DNA of 64,000 nucleotides from AC-32 sp963746155 (GTDB lineage: Bacteria > Actinomycetota > Thermoleophilia > Gaiellales > Gaiellaceae), in contig CAVVAB010000012.1 of assembly GCA_963746155.1 (NCBI GenBank), forward strand, positions 496,001-560,000. The letters run 5' to 3'. Below, in pieces: positions 43,893 to 52,759 of this stretch; the stretch's first letter is position 1; each line of letters opens with the position of its first letter. The notes beneath the pieces are model-generated. The model had not been told where the DNA came from. It saw only the letters and a program-made list of their open reading frames with translations, and did no database searches. The position numbers were made by a program, and so were the translations under genes.

Positions 43893-45421
43893 GCGCCACG
43901 CTTCAGGAGCTGTTCGAGCAGCCCGGTCGCTTCGTCGTCGCGACCGAGCTGGTCACGAGCCGGGGGCTCCTGACGACGGGCAGCGGACGCGAGCTCCTGG
44001 CGCAGGCGCGCGAGCTCAGCGCCGACCAGCGGATCGACGTGCTCTCGATCACCGACAACCCGGGCGGCAACGCGATGCTCGCGCCCGACGCGCTCGGCAC
44101 CGACCTGATCTCGCGCGGGCAGGAAGTGATCATCCACCTGGCCTGCAAGGACTGGAACCGCAACGCGCTCGAGAGCCGCGCGTGGCAGCTCGGCTCGGAG
44201 GGCTTCCACAACATCCTCGCGCTCTCGGGCGACTACCCCGTCACCGGCCACAAGGGGCTCGCGGCGCCCGTGTTCGACATCGACTCGGTCGGCTTGCTCA
44301 GCCTGCTTTCGGATCTCAACGACGGGGCCGGCGAGCTCCCGCCGACCGACTTCTTCCTCGGCTGCGTCGTCACGAACCACAAGCGCCACGAGCGGGAGGT
44401 GATGCCGCAGTACTTCAAGCTGCGGAAGAAGGCGCGCGCGGGCGCCCGGTTCGTCATCAACCAGATCGGCTGGGATGTGCGCAAGGACGACGAGCTCCTC
44501 CGCTGGGCCCGTCGCGACGGTCTCGAGCTGCACGCGCTCGCGAACGTCTACCTGCTGTCGCGAACCGCGGCGCGCGCCTTCCGCAGGGGCAAGATCCCCG
44601 GGGTCGTCGTCACCGACCCGCTGCTCGAGCTCGCGGAACGACACGGAGGCAGCGCAGACAAGGGCAGGTCCTTCTTCGTCGACCTGGCGGCCAAGCACGT
44701 CGCCGTCGCCCGGGGCCTCGGGTTCGACGGCGTCTACCTCGGCGGCCACACGCCTGCCCCGACCTTCGGCGAGATCCTCGAGCTCGCGGACACGTTCGCC
44801 GGCGACTGGCAGGAGGTCGCGCGCGAGATCCTCTACCCGTCCGAGGGCGAGTTCTACTTCTTCGAGGCCGACCCGGACACCGGGCTCTCGTCCGACCGCG
44901 TGAACGAGGCGTACCTCGAGTCGAAGCGCCGCAAGAAGACCGACCTGCGCGTCCCGCTCAGGTACCGCTTCAGCCGGAGGCTGCACAACGGCGTCTTCGC
45001 GGAGGACGCGCCGCTCTTCTCGACCGGCCGCGCCTTCTACCGTGCGGTCGAGAAGGCGCCCAAGGCCGTGGGCAAGCTCGCCCACGCCGCCGAGCAGGCG
45101 ACCAAGGTGCCGCTGTTCCACTGCCGCGACTGCGGCGACTGCTCGCTGCCCGAGATCGCGTACGTCTGCCCCGAGTCGCTGTGCGCGAAGAACCAGCGCA
45201 ACGGCCCGTGCGGCGGCACGCGCGACGGGCTCTGCGAGGTCTACGACACCGAGTGCATCTGGTCGCAGGCCTACGAGCGCCTCAAGGCGTACGGCGAGGA
45301 GGAGGGCATGCTCGACGGCCCGGTCGTGATCAAGGACAACGCGCTCGTCCGGACGAGCGCCTGGGCCAACACGTTCCTCGGCCGCGACCACAACACGAAA
45401 CCCAAGGAGGTCGATACGTGA
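43889..45421 (+). CDS. metF: Methylene-THF reductase fused to a MetV-like cysteine domain
   Basis: A 510-residue two-domain protein. The N-terminal ~300 residues are the MetF barrel (VVATELVTSRGLLTTGSGRE, DVLSITDNPGG, ALSGDYPVTGHKG, RAGARFVINQIGWDVRKDDE). From about residue 410 follows the MTHFR_C/MetV domain, with about nine cysteines: FHCRDCGDCSLPEIAYVCPE, LCAKNQRNGPCGGTRDGLCE, TECIW. In acetogens MetV binds metal or Fe-S clusters and links MetF to a redox partner; here both are fused. With a LigM-type demethylase it would oxidise 5-methyl-THF to methylene-THF. Overlaps the dioxygenase (GTGA) and fhs. Confidence 0.9.
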   Translation: MSATLQELFEQPGRFVVATELVTSRGLLTTGSGRELLAQARELSADQRIDVLSITDNPGGNAMLAPDALGTDLISRGQEVIIHLACKDWNRNALESRAWQLGSEGFHNILALSGDYPVTGHKGLAAPVFDIDSVGLLSLLSDLNDGAGELPPTDFFLGCVVTNHKRHEREVMPQYFKLRKKARAGARFVINQIGWDVRKDDELLRWARRDGLELHALANVYLLSRTAARAFRRGKIPGVVVTDPLLELAERHGGSADKGRSFFVDLAAKHVAVARGLGFDGVYLGGHTPAPTFGEILELADTFAGDWQEVAREILYPSEGEFYFFEADPDTGLSSDRVNEAYLESKRRKKTDLRVPLRYRFSRRLHNGVFAEDAPLFSTGRAFYRAVEKAPKAVGKLAHAAEQATKVPLFHCRDCGDCSLPEIAYVCPESLCAKNQRNGPCGGTRDGLCEVYDTECIWSQAYERLKAYGEEEGMLDGPVVIKDNALVRTSAWANTFLGRDHNTKPKEVDT

Positions 45422-47079
45422 GCGTCCCCTCGAGCCTGGAGATCGCGCAGGCGGCGACCCTTCGTCCCGTCACCGAGATCGCGGAGGAGCTCGGTCTCGA
45501 GCCGACCGAGCTCGAGCTCTACGGCCCGCACAAGGCCAAGATCGACCTCTCCGTCCTCGATCGCCTGGAGGGCGAGTCCGACGCGAAGCTGATCGGCGTG
45601 ACGGCGATCACCCCGACGAAGGCGGGCGAGGGGAAGACGACGACCTCCGTCTCGCTGACGCAGGGCCTGGGGAAGATCGGCAAGAAGCCGGTGCTGTGCC
45701 TGCGCGAGGCCTCGCTCGGCCCGGTGTTCGGGATCAAGGGCGGTGCCTGCGGCGGCGGCTACGCGCAGGTCGTCCCGATGGAGGACCTGAACCTCCACTT
45801 CACCGGGGACATCCACGCGATCGGCGCGGCGAACAACCTGCTCGCCGCGATCCTCGAGGCGCACGTGCTCCAGGGGAACACGCTCGGGATCGACCCGCTC
45901 AGCGTCACATGGCGCCGCTGCATGGACATGAACGACCGCGCGCTGCGCGACATCGTCGTAGGCCTCGGCGGCCGCGCGAACGGCTACGTCCGTCAGACCG
46001 GCTTCGACATCACGGCTGCCTCCGAGGTGATGGCGATCGTCGCCGTCTCGCGCGACCTCTTCGACCTGCGCCGTCGCCTCGGAGAGATCACCGTCGCAAG
46101 CACGTTCGAGGGCGAGCCCGTGACCGCCGAGCAGCTCCGTGCGGCCGGCGCGATGACGGTCATCCTCAAGGACGCGCTCAAGCCGAACCTCGTCCAGACG
46201 CTCGAGGGCCAGCCCGCGCTCATCCACTGCGGCCCGTTCGCCAACATCGCGCACGGAAACAACTCGCTGATCGCCGACCGCGTCGCCCTCAAGCTCGGCG
46301 ACTACGTGATCACCGAGAGCGGCTTCGGCTCGGACATGGGGATGGAGAAGTTCCTGAACATCGTCTGCCGGGTCGGCGGGCTCACGCCGAGCGCGATCGT
46401 GCTCGTCGCGACCGTGCGCGCGCTCAAGCACCACGGCGACGATCCCGACGGAGGCCTCGACGCGATCGAGCGCGGCTCGGCGAACCTGCGGCGGCATCTC
46501 GGCATCGTCCAGTCCTTCGGGCTTCCTGCGGTCGTGGCGGTGAACCGGTTCGCGGACGACACCGACGAGGAGCTCGACGCGGTTGTGCGGCTGGCGCTCG
46601 AGTACGGCGCGCATGCGGCGGAGGTGAACGATGCGTTCGAGCGCGGTGGAGACGGAGCGACCGCGCTCGCGGAGGCGGTGGTCGGCGCCGCCGAGGTGGC
46701 GAGCGACTTCACCCAGACCTATCCGCTCGACGAGTCGATCCCGCTCAAGATCGGGACTATCGCGAGGCGGGTCTACGGCGCGACCGAGGTGCACTTCCTG
46801 CCGCCGGCCGAGGCGAGCATCGCCCGCTTCGAGGCCCACGGCCTCGACCGCCTGCCGGTCTGCATGGCGAAGACGCACCTCTCGCTCTCCGACGACCCGA
46901 CGCTGCTGAACGCGCCCGAGGACTTCACGCTGCACGTGCGCGACATCCGCGCCTACACGGGCGCGGGCTGGCTCGTGCCGCTGTGCGGCGAGATCATGAC
47001 GATGCCCGGCCTGGGCGCGAAGGCGGCCGCGTTCGACGTCGACATCGACGAGGAGGGGCGGACGGTCGGGCTGTTCTAG
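45418..47079 (+). CDS. fhs: Formate-tetrahydrofolate ligase
   Basis: A 553-residue N10-formyl-THF synthetase. The P-loop GVTAITPTKAGEGKTTTSVS, then LREASLGPVFGIKGGACGGG, HFTGDIHAIGAANNLLAAIL and RQTGFDITAASEVMAI are diagnostic, and length equals the family. In Sphingobium SYK-6 the orthologous LigH works with LigM and MetF in clearing methyl groups from vanillate and syringate; the operon metF-fhs repeats that logic. GTG 45418 has AAGGAGGTCGATAC, a perfect site, and overlaps the metF stop. The TAG shares CTAG with the convergent hydrolase. Confidence 0.95.
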   Translation: MSVPSSLEIAQAATLRPVTEIAEELGLEPTELELYGPHKAKIDLSVLDRLEGESDAKLIGVTAITPTKAGEGKTTTSVSLTQGLGKIGKKPVLCLREASLGPVFGIKGGACGGGYAQVVPMEDLNLHFTGDIHAIGAANNLLAAILEAHVLQGNTLGIDPLSVTWRRCMDMNDRALRDIVVGLGGRANGYVRQTGFDITAASEVMAIVAVSRDLFDLRRRLGEITVASTFEGEPVTAEQLRAAGAMTVILKDALKPNLVQTLEGQPALIHCGPFANIAHGNNSLIADRVALKLGDYVITESGFGSDMGMEKFLNIVCRVGGLTPSAIVLVATVRALKHHGDDPDGGLDAIERGSANLRRHLGIVQSFGLPAVVAVNRFADDTDEELDAVVRLALEYGAHAAEVNDAFERGGDGATALAEAVVGAAEVASDFTQTYPLDESIPLKIGTIARRVYGATEVHFLPPAEASIARFEAHGLDRLPVCMAKTHLSLSDDPTLLNAPEDFTLHVRDIRAYTGAGWLVPLCGEIMTMPGLGAKAAAFDVDIDEEGRTVGLF

Positions 47080-47816
47080 GCGGGCTGCAGCTCGCCTGCG
47101 AACTCGCTCAGCGCGGCGACGAGGTCGGCGGTCGCCGAGTAGGCGGGCGCGTGGTCGGCGTCGAGCTCGACCACCTTGCGGCACGGGTGCTCCTCGATCA
47201 TCCGCCGCTGGAGCGGGGGCGGGATCGAGTTGTCCTGCATCGTCAGGACGTAGAAGCGAGGGATCGACGCGAGCAGCTCGTCGTCGACGCTCACCGGATC
47301 GGCGAAGGGCCTGACCGGTTGCGGCCGCTGGCGCGCGACGCAGATCGTGGCGTTCTCGGTCGTGCAGCAGTTGTAGATCGCCTGGAGCGCCGCCTCATCC
47401 GGAAGCGTCGCCACCGGCGGCTCGCCGTCGATCACGATGTTCGCCTGGATCATGTCCTCCAGGCCCTCCGGGAGCTGCGTCAGGTCGAGCAGGCTCTGGC
47501 CGTCGCTCGGCATGAACGCCGACACGAAGACGAGCGCGGCGACGTTCTCGGGTGTGTTGGACGCCGCCTGCGTGACGATCGCGCCGCCCATGCTGTAGCC
47601 GACGAGGATCGCCGGCTCCGGGCGCGAGGCGAGCACCTCGGACACACGCTGCGCGCAGCTCGCGAGCGTGACCTCCCCGGACGGCGTCTCGTCGTTCCCG
47701 CCGCCGGGCAGGTCGAACGTCTCGACGGTGTGCCCGGCCGCCTCGAGCGGCTCCCGCAGCGGCTCGAGGCTCCAGGCCCCGCCGAACGCGCCGTGAACGA
47801 AGACGAAACGTGCCAT
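47076..47816 (-). CDS. Alpha/beta hydrolase
   Basis: A 246-residue EstA/HNL-like alpha/beta hydrolase: oxyanion segment FVFVHGAFGGAWSLEPLREP, nucleophile elbow ILVGYSMGGAIVTQAAS (G-Y-S-M-G), acid in YVLTMQDNSIPP and His in ELDADHAPAYSATADL. Esterases, salicylate esterases and hydroxynitrile lyases share this layout; substrate unknown. A TACAAT box lies 10 nt before the ATG and no Shine-Dalgarno is present. Confidence 0.82.
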   Translation of the reverse strand: MARFVFVHGAFGGAWSLEPLREPLEAAGHTVETFDLPGGGNDETPSGEVTLASCAQRVSEVLASRPEPAILVGYSMGGAIVTQAASNTPENVAALVFVSAFMPSDGQSLLDLTQLPEGLEDMIQANIVIDGEPPVATLPDEAALQAIYNCCTTENATICVARQRPQPVRPFADPVSVDDELLASIPRFYVLTMQDNSIPPPLQRRMIEEHPCRKVVELDADHAPAYSATADLVAALSEFAGELQPA

Positions 47817-47863
47817 CCGGTCGGCGATTGTAAAGCCGCAGGCGGCGTCGTATCGTGGCGACG

Positions 47864-48527
47864 ATGTCCCAGGAACAGGGGCTTCTCCGCCTCGGCGCCC
47901 TCGCCGCCGTTCTCGGCGCGACCGCTCAGGTGCTTGCTGCGGTGCTCGAGCCGCAGCGCAACGGGAAGGTCGAGCACGACATCCGCCTGGCTGCCGACAG
48001 CGGGATCTGGACCGCCGATCGGCTGCTCGACCTCTTCGGCCTCTTTCTGACCGTGCTTGCGCTGACCATCGTGGCGCGCACGTTCACCGAGGGACCCGGA
48101 AAGGACTGGATCAGGCTCGCCCAGCCGTTCCTGATCGTCATGGGCGCAGTCGGCGTGGTGGCCATCGTCACGGGAGCCAACCTCAAGGAGATCGCCGACG
48201 CGTGGCACGAAGGCCGCAGCGAGCGAGCAGAACGGATACGTCGCCTCCTTCGACGGCATGAGCGACCTCACCGACGCGCTCTTCTTCGGGGCGTTCATCG
48301 CGCTTGCGCTCTACTTCGGAGCGCTCGCGAAGGCGATCCTGCTGGGCGGCGTCTATGCGCGCTGGATCGGCTGGGCTGCGGCCGCCGCCGCGGCGCTCGT
48401 CCTCGTGGGTGACGTGCTGGTGCTCGCCTTCGACGCGGCGTTCGTTGCCCTGCTGCTCGGTTTTCTGCTCGCCATGATCGTGGTCGTCGCCCTCGGCGTG
48501 ACCATGTGGCGTGCGGCGACGGCCTAG
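47864..48527 (+). CDS. Multispanning membrane protein (DUF4386-like), frameshifted
   Basis: About 220 residues with six predicted helices (LGALAAVLGATAQVLAAVL, LLDLFGLFLTVLALTIVA, FLIVMGAVGVVAIVTGA; then after a +1 shift at 48212-48213 ALFFGAFIALALYFGALA, WAAAAAAALVLVGDVLVLA, LLGFLLAMIVVVALGV). The rejoined linker reads HEAAASEQNGYVASFDGMSD. Function unknown. ATG 47864 follows TATCGT by 7 nt, a leaderless start; the stop shares CTAG with the convergent oxidoreductase. Confidence 0.7.
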
Positions 48528-49444
48528 TCGACGGTCAGGACGAGCTTGCCCTGCGTGCGGCCGGTCTCGCCCCACTGGTGCGCCTGCGCGGCCTGCTCGA
48601 GCGGGAACGTCTGCTCGACGGTGACCTTCAGCTGTCCCGCCTCGAAGAGCGCGGCCAGCGCTTCCAGGCCGGCGCGGTCCGGGTGGACCAGGATCCCGGT
48701 CACCGTGACGCGGTCCCCGGCGAGCTCGTTCAGGCGGTCGAGCGCCGACGCCGAAGGCACGGCGATGTAGAGCCCGCCGTCGCGCAGGCACGCGATCGTC
48801 GGTGCGCTGGACTCGCCGCCGACGAGGTCGAGCACCACGTCGACGTCCGACACCACGCTCTCCACGGCGTCGCTCGTGTAGTCGACCGCCTCGTCCGCGC
48901 CCAGCTCGTACAGGAACGCCTCCTTGACGAAGCGCGCGGTGCCGATCACGTACGCGCCCCGCGCCTTGGCGATCTGCACCGCGAGGTGCCCGACCCCGCC
49001 CGCGGCGGCGAGGATCAGCACGCGCTGGCCCGGCTGCACATCGGCGGTGTCGACGAGCGCCTGCCAGGCGGTCAGCCCGGCGAGCGGCAGCGCTCCGGCC
49101 TCGACGTCGCTCAGGCCCTCGGGGATCCGCGCGAGCTCGTCGGCCGGAGCGGTCACGTACTCCGCGTACGCCTTAGCCTCGCCGGGGAAGCGCGGCATCC
49201 CGAAGACCCGCTCGCCGGGCTCGAATCCCTCGCCTTCCTCGACCACGCCCGCGACGTCCCACCCCACGGTGAACGGCGGCTCGCCGAGGAACCCTCCGCG
49301 AGCCCGCACCTTCCAGTCGACGGGGTTGACGCCTGCCGCGGCCTGGCGCACGAGCACCTCGCCCGGGCCCGGCTCGGGGCGAGGCAGCTCCTCGAGCTGG
49401 AGCACCTCGGGCCCACCAAGGGCGTGCTGTCGGATGATCCGCAT
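48524..49444 (-). CDS. Zinc-free quinone oxidoreductase-like MDR protein
   Basis: A 306-residue NADPH:quinone oxidoreductase/enoyl-reductase-like protein: QAAAGVNPVDWKVRARGG, WDVAGVVEEGEGFEPGERVF, cofactor loop RVLILAAAGGVGHLAVQIA, and VDVVLDLVGGESSAPTIACL. Zinc ligands are absent. Substrates range from quinones to alkenals. Divergent from the split-dikinase operon, sharing the palindromic TATATA at 49455-49460. Confidence 0.85.
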   Translation of the reverse strand: MRIIRQHALGGPEVLQLEELPRPEPGPGEVLVRQAAAGVNPVDWKVRARGGFLGEPPFTVGWDVAGVVEEGEGFEPGERVFGMPRFPGEAKAYAEYVTAPADELARIPEGLSDVEAGALPLAGLTAWQALVDTADVQPGQRVLILAAAGGVGHLAVQIAKARGAYVIGTARFVKEAFLYELGADEAVDYTSDAVESVVSDVDVVLDLVGGESSAPTIACLRDGGLYIAVPSASALDRLNELAGDRVTVTGILVHPDRAGLEALAALFEAGQLKVTVEQTFPLEQAAQAHQWGETGRTQGKLVLTVD

Positions 49445-49454
49445 CGGCGGTTGC

Positions 49455-49460
49455 TATATA
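49455..49460. promoter_or_regulatory. Palindromic -10 (TATATA) between divergent genes
   Basis: Self-complementary hexamer lying 10 nt before the minus-strand ATG (49444) and about 30 nt before the plus-strand ATG (49490), which also has GGAGGAGAG. It can serve both directions. Confidence 0.4.
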
Positions 49461-49489
49461 CAGGCCCGAGCCCCGACGGAGGAGAGCCC

Positions 49490-51313
49490 ATGGCCGCGCC
49501 GACGCAGACGTCCGCCTTCCCGAGCCCGTACGAGATCGAGACTCCGCCCGGCTGCGAGGGCTGGGAGGAGATGTACCCGTACCACACGTTCTTCGACGAG
49601 CGGCGGCGCGAGAAGGACGAGAACCGGTTCTGGTTCTGGAACTCGATGCACTTCCCGGTGCCGATGCCGGCGTTCGACGTCCACGCGATCGACTCCCCGT
49701 ACCAGGCCGTCGGCGAATGGCAGAACCGCTTCTTCGCGGTCCCGCCCGCGATGGGGATCGACTACCGGATCCTCAACGGCTACGTGTACATCTCGGGGAA
49801 CCCGGTCACCGACCCGGCGAAGATCGGCGAGCGCGTCGAGTACTTCCAGCGGCGCGCGGGCTACTACTTCGAGAACTGGGACGAGATCTACGCCAAGTGG
49901 AAGGTGAAGATGGAGGAGCTGATCGCGGAGATCACCGAGCTTCCCGTCCCGGACCTCCCCGAGTACGAGCCGGACGAGCTGATGCTCGAGGACGACCGGA
50001 ACACCGCGTTCTACGAGCTCCTCTCCGCGTACGACCGGACGTTGCGCTGCGGCGACCTCATGTGGCAGCACCACTTCGAGCTGCTGCTGCTGGGCTACGG
50101 CGCCTACGTCACGTTCTCGGACTTCTGCAAGACGAACCTGCCCGACATCCCCGATCAGCACATCGCGCAGATGGTCGCCGGGATCGACGTGATCCTGTTC
50201 AGGCCCAGCACAGAGCTTCGCAAGCTGGCCAAGATCGCGATCGACAGCGGCGTCGACGGCGCGTTCGTCGAGGGGCGCTCACCGGCGGAGATCGACGCCG
50301 AGCTCGAGCAGAGCGACGCGGGCAAGGCCTGGCTCGAGGAGCTCGAGAAGATCAAGGACCCGTGGTTCAACATGGCCACCGGCGACGGGCTCTACCACTA
50401 CTACGGCAGCTGGTACGACGATCCGACGATCGCGTATGCCTCCGTCGTCGGCCACGTGCGCGCGCTGAACGAGGGCGAGGAGGTCGAGCGCCCGAGCGAG
50501 GAGCTGGCCCGCGAGCGTGAGCGGCTGGCGGAGGAGTACGGCGCGCTGCTCGACGAGGAGACGCGCACGACGTTCACGGAGCTGCTCGGCCTCTCGCGGA
50601 TGGTCTTCCCGTACGTCGAGGAGCACAAGTTCTACTGCGACTACTGGTTCCTCACCCGCTGGTGGAACAAGGTGCGCGAGTTCGGCGCGCTGCTCGCGAA
50701 GCACGGGTTCCTGGAGGACACCGAGGACGTCTTCCAGCTCGGGCGGCACGAGGTCGGGCAGGCGCTCGACGAGCTCGTCCTGACCTGGGCGACCGGCGGC
50801 GAGCCGCTCGGCCCGAAGCACTGGCCGCCGATCGCCGCGCGTCGCAAGGAGCTGCTCGAGAAGCTCGCCGACTGGACGCCGCCGCCCGCGCTCGGCGTGA
50901 CGCCCGAGGCGATCACCGATCCGATGAGCATCATGCTCTGGGGCGTCACGACACAGCGCGTCCAGGAGTGGGCGAGCGCCGAGGAGGGCGGAGGCCGCCT
51001 GACCGGCGCGGCCGCGTCGCCGGGAGTCGTCGAGGGAACCGCGCGGGTCGTGATCGACGTCGAGCAGATCGCGGCCGTCCGCGACGGAGACGTGCTCGTG
51101 TGCCCGATCACCTCGCCGGCCTGGGCGCCGATCTTCTCGAGCGTCAGGGCGGTCGTGACCGACATCGGCGGCGTGATGTCCCACGCGGCGATCGTCTGCC
51201 GCGAATACGGCCTGCCCGCGGTCGTCGGCACCGGGCGCGCGACCGCGGAGATCAAGACGGGCCAGACCATCCGCGTCGACGGCTCGACCGGCGTCGTCAC
51301 GATCCTCGACTAG
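49490..51313 (+). CDS. PEP-utilising-enzyme mobile-domain protein (phenylphosphate synthase PpsA-like)
   Basis: A 607-residue protein. The N-terminal ~500 residues are an aromatic-rich domain without family marks I can name (FWFWNSMHFPVPMPAFDVHA, DLMWQHHFELLLLGYGAYVT). Residues ~515-607 are the swivelling phosphohistidine domain of PEP synthase and PPDK: GVVEGTARVV, ITSPAWAPIFSSVRAVVTDI, and the His (about 565) in GGVMSHAAIVCREYGLPAVV. The PEP/pyruvate TIM barrel is absent, so it is not a PEP synthase. Size and layout match PpsA of phenylphosphate synthase and CreI/CreH-type proteins, with the ATP-binding half encoded next. It should transfer phosphate from ATP through His to an unknown acceptor. 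Confidence 0.82.
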   Translation: MAAPTQTSAFPSPYEIETPPGCEGWEEMYPYHTFFDERRREKDENRFWFWNSMHFPVPMPAFDVHAIDSPYQAVGEWQNRFFAVPPAMGIDYRILNGYVYISGNPVTDPAKIGERVEYFQRRAGYYFENWDEIYAKWKVKMEELIAEITELPVPDLPEYEPDELMLEDDRNTAFYELLSAYDRTLRCGDLMWQHHFELLLLGYGAYVTFSDFCKTNLPDIPDQHIAQMVAGIDVILFRPSTELRKLAKIAIDSGVDGAFVEGRSPAEIDAELEQSDAGKAWLEELEKIKDPWFNMATGDGLYHYYGSWYDDPTIAYASVVGHVRALNEGEEVERPSEELARERERLAEEYGALLDEETRTTFTELLGLSRMVFPYVEEHKFYCDYWFLTRWWNKVREFGALLAKHGFLEDTEDVFQLGRHEVGQALDELVLTWATGGEPLGPKHWPPIAARRKELLEKLADWTPPPALGVTPEAITDPMSIMLWGVTTQRVQEWASAEEGGGRLTGAAASPGVVEGTARVVIDVEQIAAVRDGDVLVCPITSPAWAPIFSSVRAVVTDIGGVMSHAAIVCREYGLPAVVGTGRATAEIKTGQTIRVDGSTGVVTILD

Positions 51314-52343
51314 TGGCTCTCTACACCCGCCCGCTCGCCGAGCTTGCGGCAAACCGATGCCGCCGAGTTCGGCGGCAAGAGCGCGAATCTCGGCGACCTG
51401 CTCTCGGCCGGGATTCCCGTCCCGACCGGCTTCGCGCTCGGCGCGGGCGCGTTCCGCGCGTTCGTCGCGGAGACAGGGCTGGACGGGATGATCGCGTCGA
51501 CGCTCTCGCGTGCACCAAAGGGAGACGTCGACGCGGCGAATGCGGCGTCGAAGGCGATCGACGAGGCGATGCGCTTCGCGCCGCTACCAGAGGCCGTCCG
51601 CGGACGAGCTCGCGCAGAGCTACGAAGCGCTGAACGAGCCGCCGGTCGCGGTTCGCTCGAGCGCGCTCGGTGAGGACAGCCACGACGCGACGCATGCCGG
51701 CCAGCAGGAGAGCTTCCTCTGGGTGCGCGGCGTCGAGCAGGTCTGCGACGCGGTCCGCGACTGCTGGGTCAGCCTCTACACGGCGCGCGCGATCAGCTAC
51801 CGCGCGGAGCTCGGGCAGTCGGAGCAGGCGATGGGCGTGACCGTGCAGGAGATGGTCGACGCCGAGGTCTCGGGCGTGATGTTCACCTGCAACCCCGTCA
51901 GCGGCGACCCGAGCATGGTCGCGGTCAACGCGAGCTGGGGGCTCGGGATCGCGGTCGTCGGCGGCGAGACGACCCCGGACGACTTCCTCGTCAGCAAGGT
52001 CACGGGCGAGGTCGTCCGCCGGACCGTGAGCGCGAAGGAGATCGAGTACGTGCCCGACCCGGCCGGGCGCGGAGCGGTTCGGGTGGAGGTCCCTCCCGAG
52101 CGGCGCGAGGAGCCGTGCCTCGACGAGGCCGGCCTCGCCGCGCTCGTCGACGTGGCGAAACGCATCGAAGGCCACTTCGGCTCGCACCAGGACATCGAGT
52201 GGGCGATCTCCCGTGACGGCTCGCTGCTCGTGCTCCAGTCGCGGCCTGTGACCACCTCGAAGCCGGCCGCGCCGAAGCTCTCCGAGTCGGCGATCTCGCT
52301 GGTGATGGGCACGTTCGGCGCCGCTCCGCGGAAGGACGCCTAG
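51313..52343 (+). CDS. PEP synthase N-terminal ATP-grasp protein (PpsB-like), frameshifted twice
   Basis: About 343 residues, only the ATP-binding half of a dikinase. Start AAEFGGKSANLGDLLSAGIP, then PPVAVRSSALGEDSHDATHA, GQQESFLWV, EVSGVMFTCNPVSGDPSMVA, HQDIEWAISRDG and VLQSRPVT, the standard PPDK_N order. Two +1 shifts (near 51348 and 51602) interrupt it. It would phosphorylate the His of the preceding protein; together they equal one split dikinase. GTG shares a base with the upstream TAG (TAGTG), and the same junction leads into the next gene. Confidence 0.84.
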
Positions 52344-52759
52344 TGCCGCTGAGCGAGGACGACGTCCGCGAGATCCTGCGGCTGATCGACGAGTCGGACG
52401 TCGAGGAGCTGCGGATCGAGACCGACGACCTCTCGCTCCACGTCGTGCGCGGTGGGCCTATCGAGCACGAGCCGGTCGAGGAACCCACGGCTGCGCCTGA
52501 GCCGGAGACCGGCGACCTCGTCGCGATCCCCGCGCCGATGATCGGCACCTTCTACCGCGCCGAGGCCCCCGGGGCGGAGCCGTTCGTGAACGTGGGGGCG
52601 CGGGTCGAGCCGACCACGGTCGTCTGCCTGATCGAGGTGATGAAGATGATGAACTCGGTCCCGGCAGGGGTCTCGGGCACGATCGTCGAGGCCTGCGTCG
52701 AGAACGCGGAGCTCGTCGAGTACGGGACGCCGCTCTTCCGGGTGCAACCCGACTCGTGA
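52343..52759 (+). CDS. Biotin carboxyl carrier protein (AccB-like)
   Basis: A 138-residue carrier. The N-terminal helix-strand (EDDVREILRLIDESDVEELR) resembles AccB; a Pro/Glu-rich linker leads to the biotinyl domain IPAPMIGTFYRAEAPGAEPF, with the biotinylated Lys in CLIEVMKMMNSVPAGVSGTI. The EAMKM motif is EVMKM. It works with the carboxyltransferase encoded next; no biotin carboxylase gene is in the window. TAGTG and GTGA junctions couple it on both sides. Confidence 0.9.
   Translation: MPLSEDDVREILRLIDESDVEELRIETDDLSLHVVRGGPIEHEPVEEPTAAPEPETGDLVAIPAPMIGTFYRAEAPGAEPFVNVGARVEPTTVVCLIEVMKMMNSVPAGVSGTIVEACVENAELVEYGTPLFRVQPDS

Noticed and set aside
49490..52343. PEP synthase split by a frameshift
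   Set aside because: The PEP/pyruvate barrel is missing and the order is swivel protein first, ATP-grasp second.
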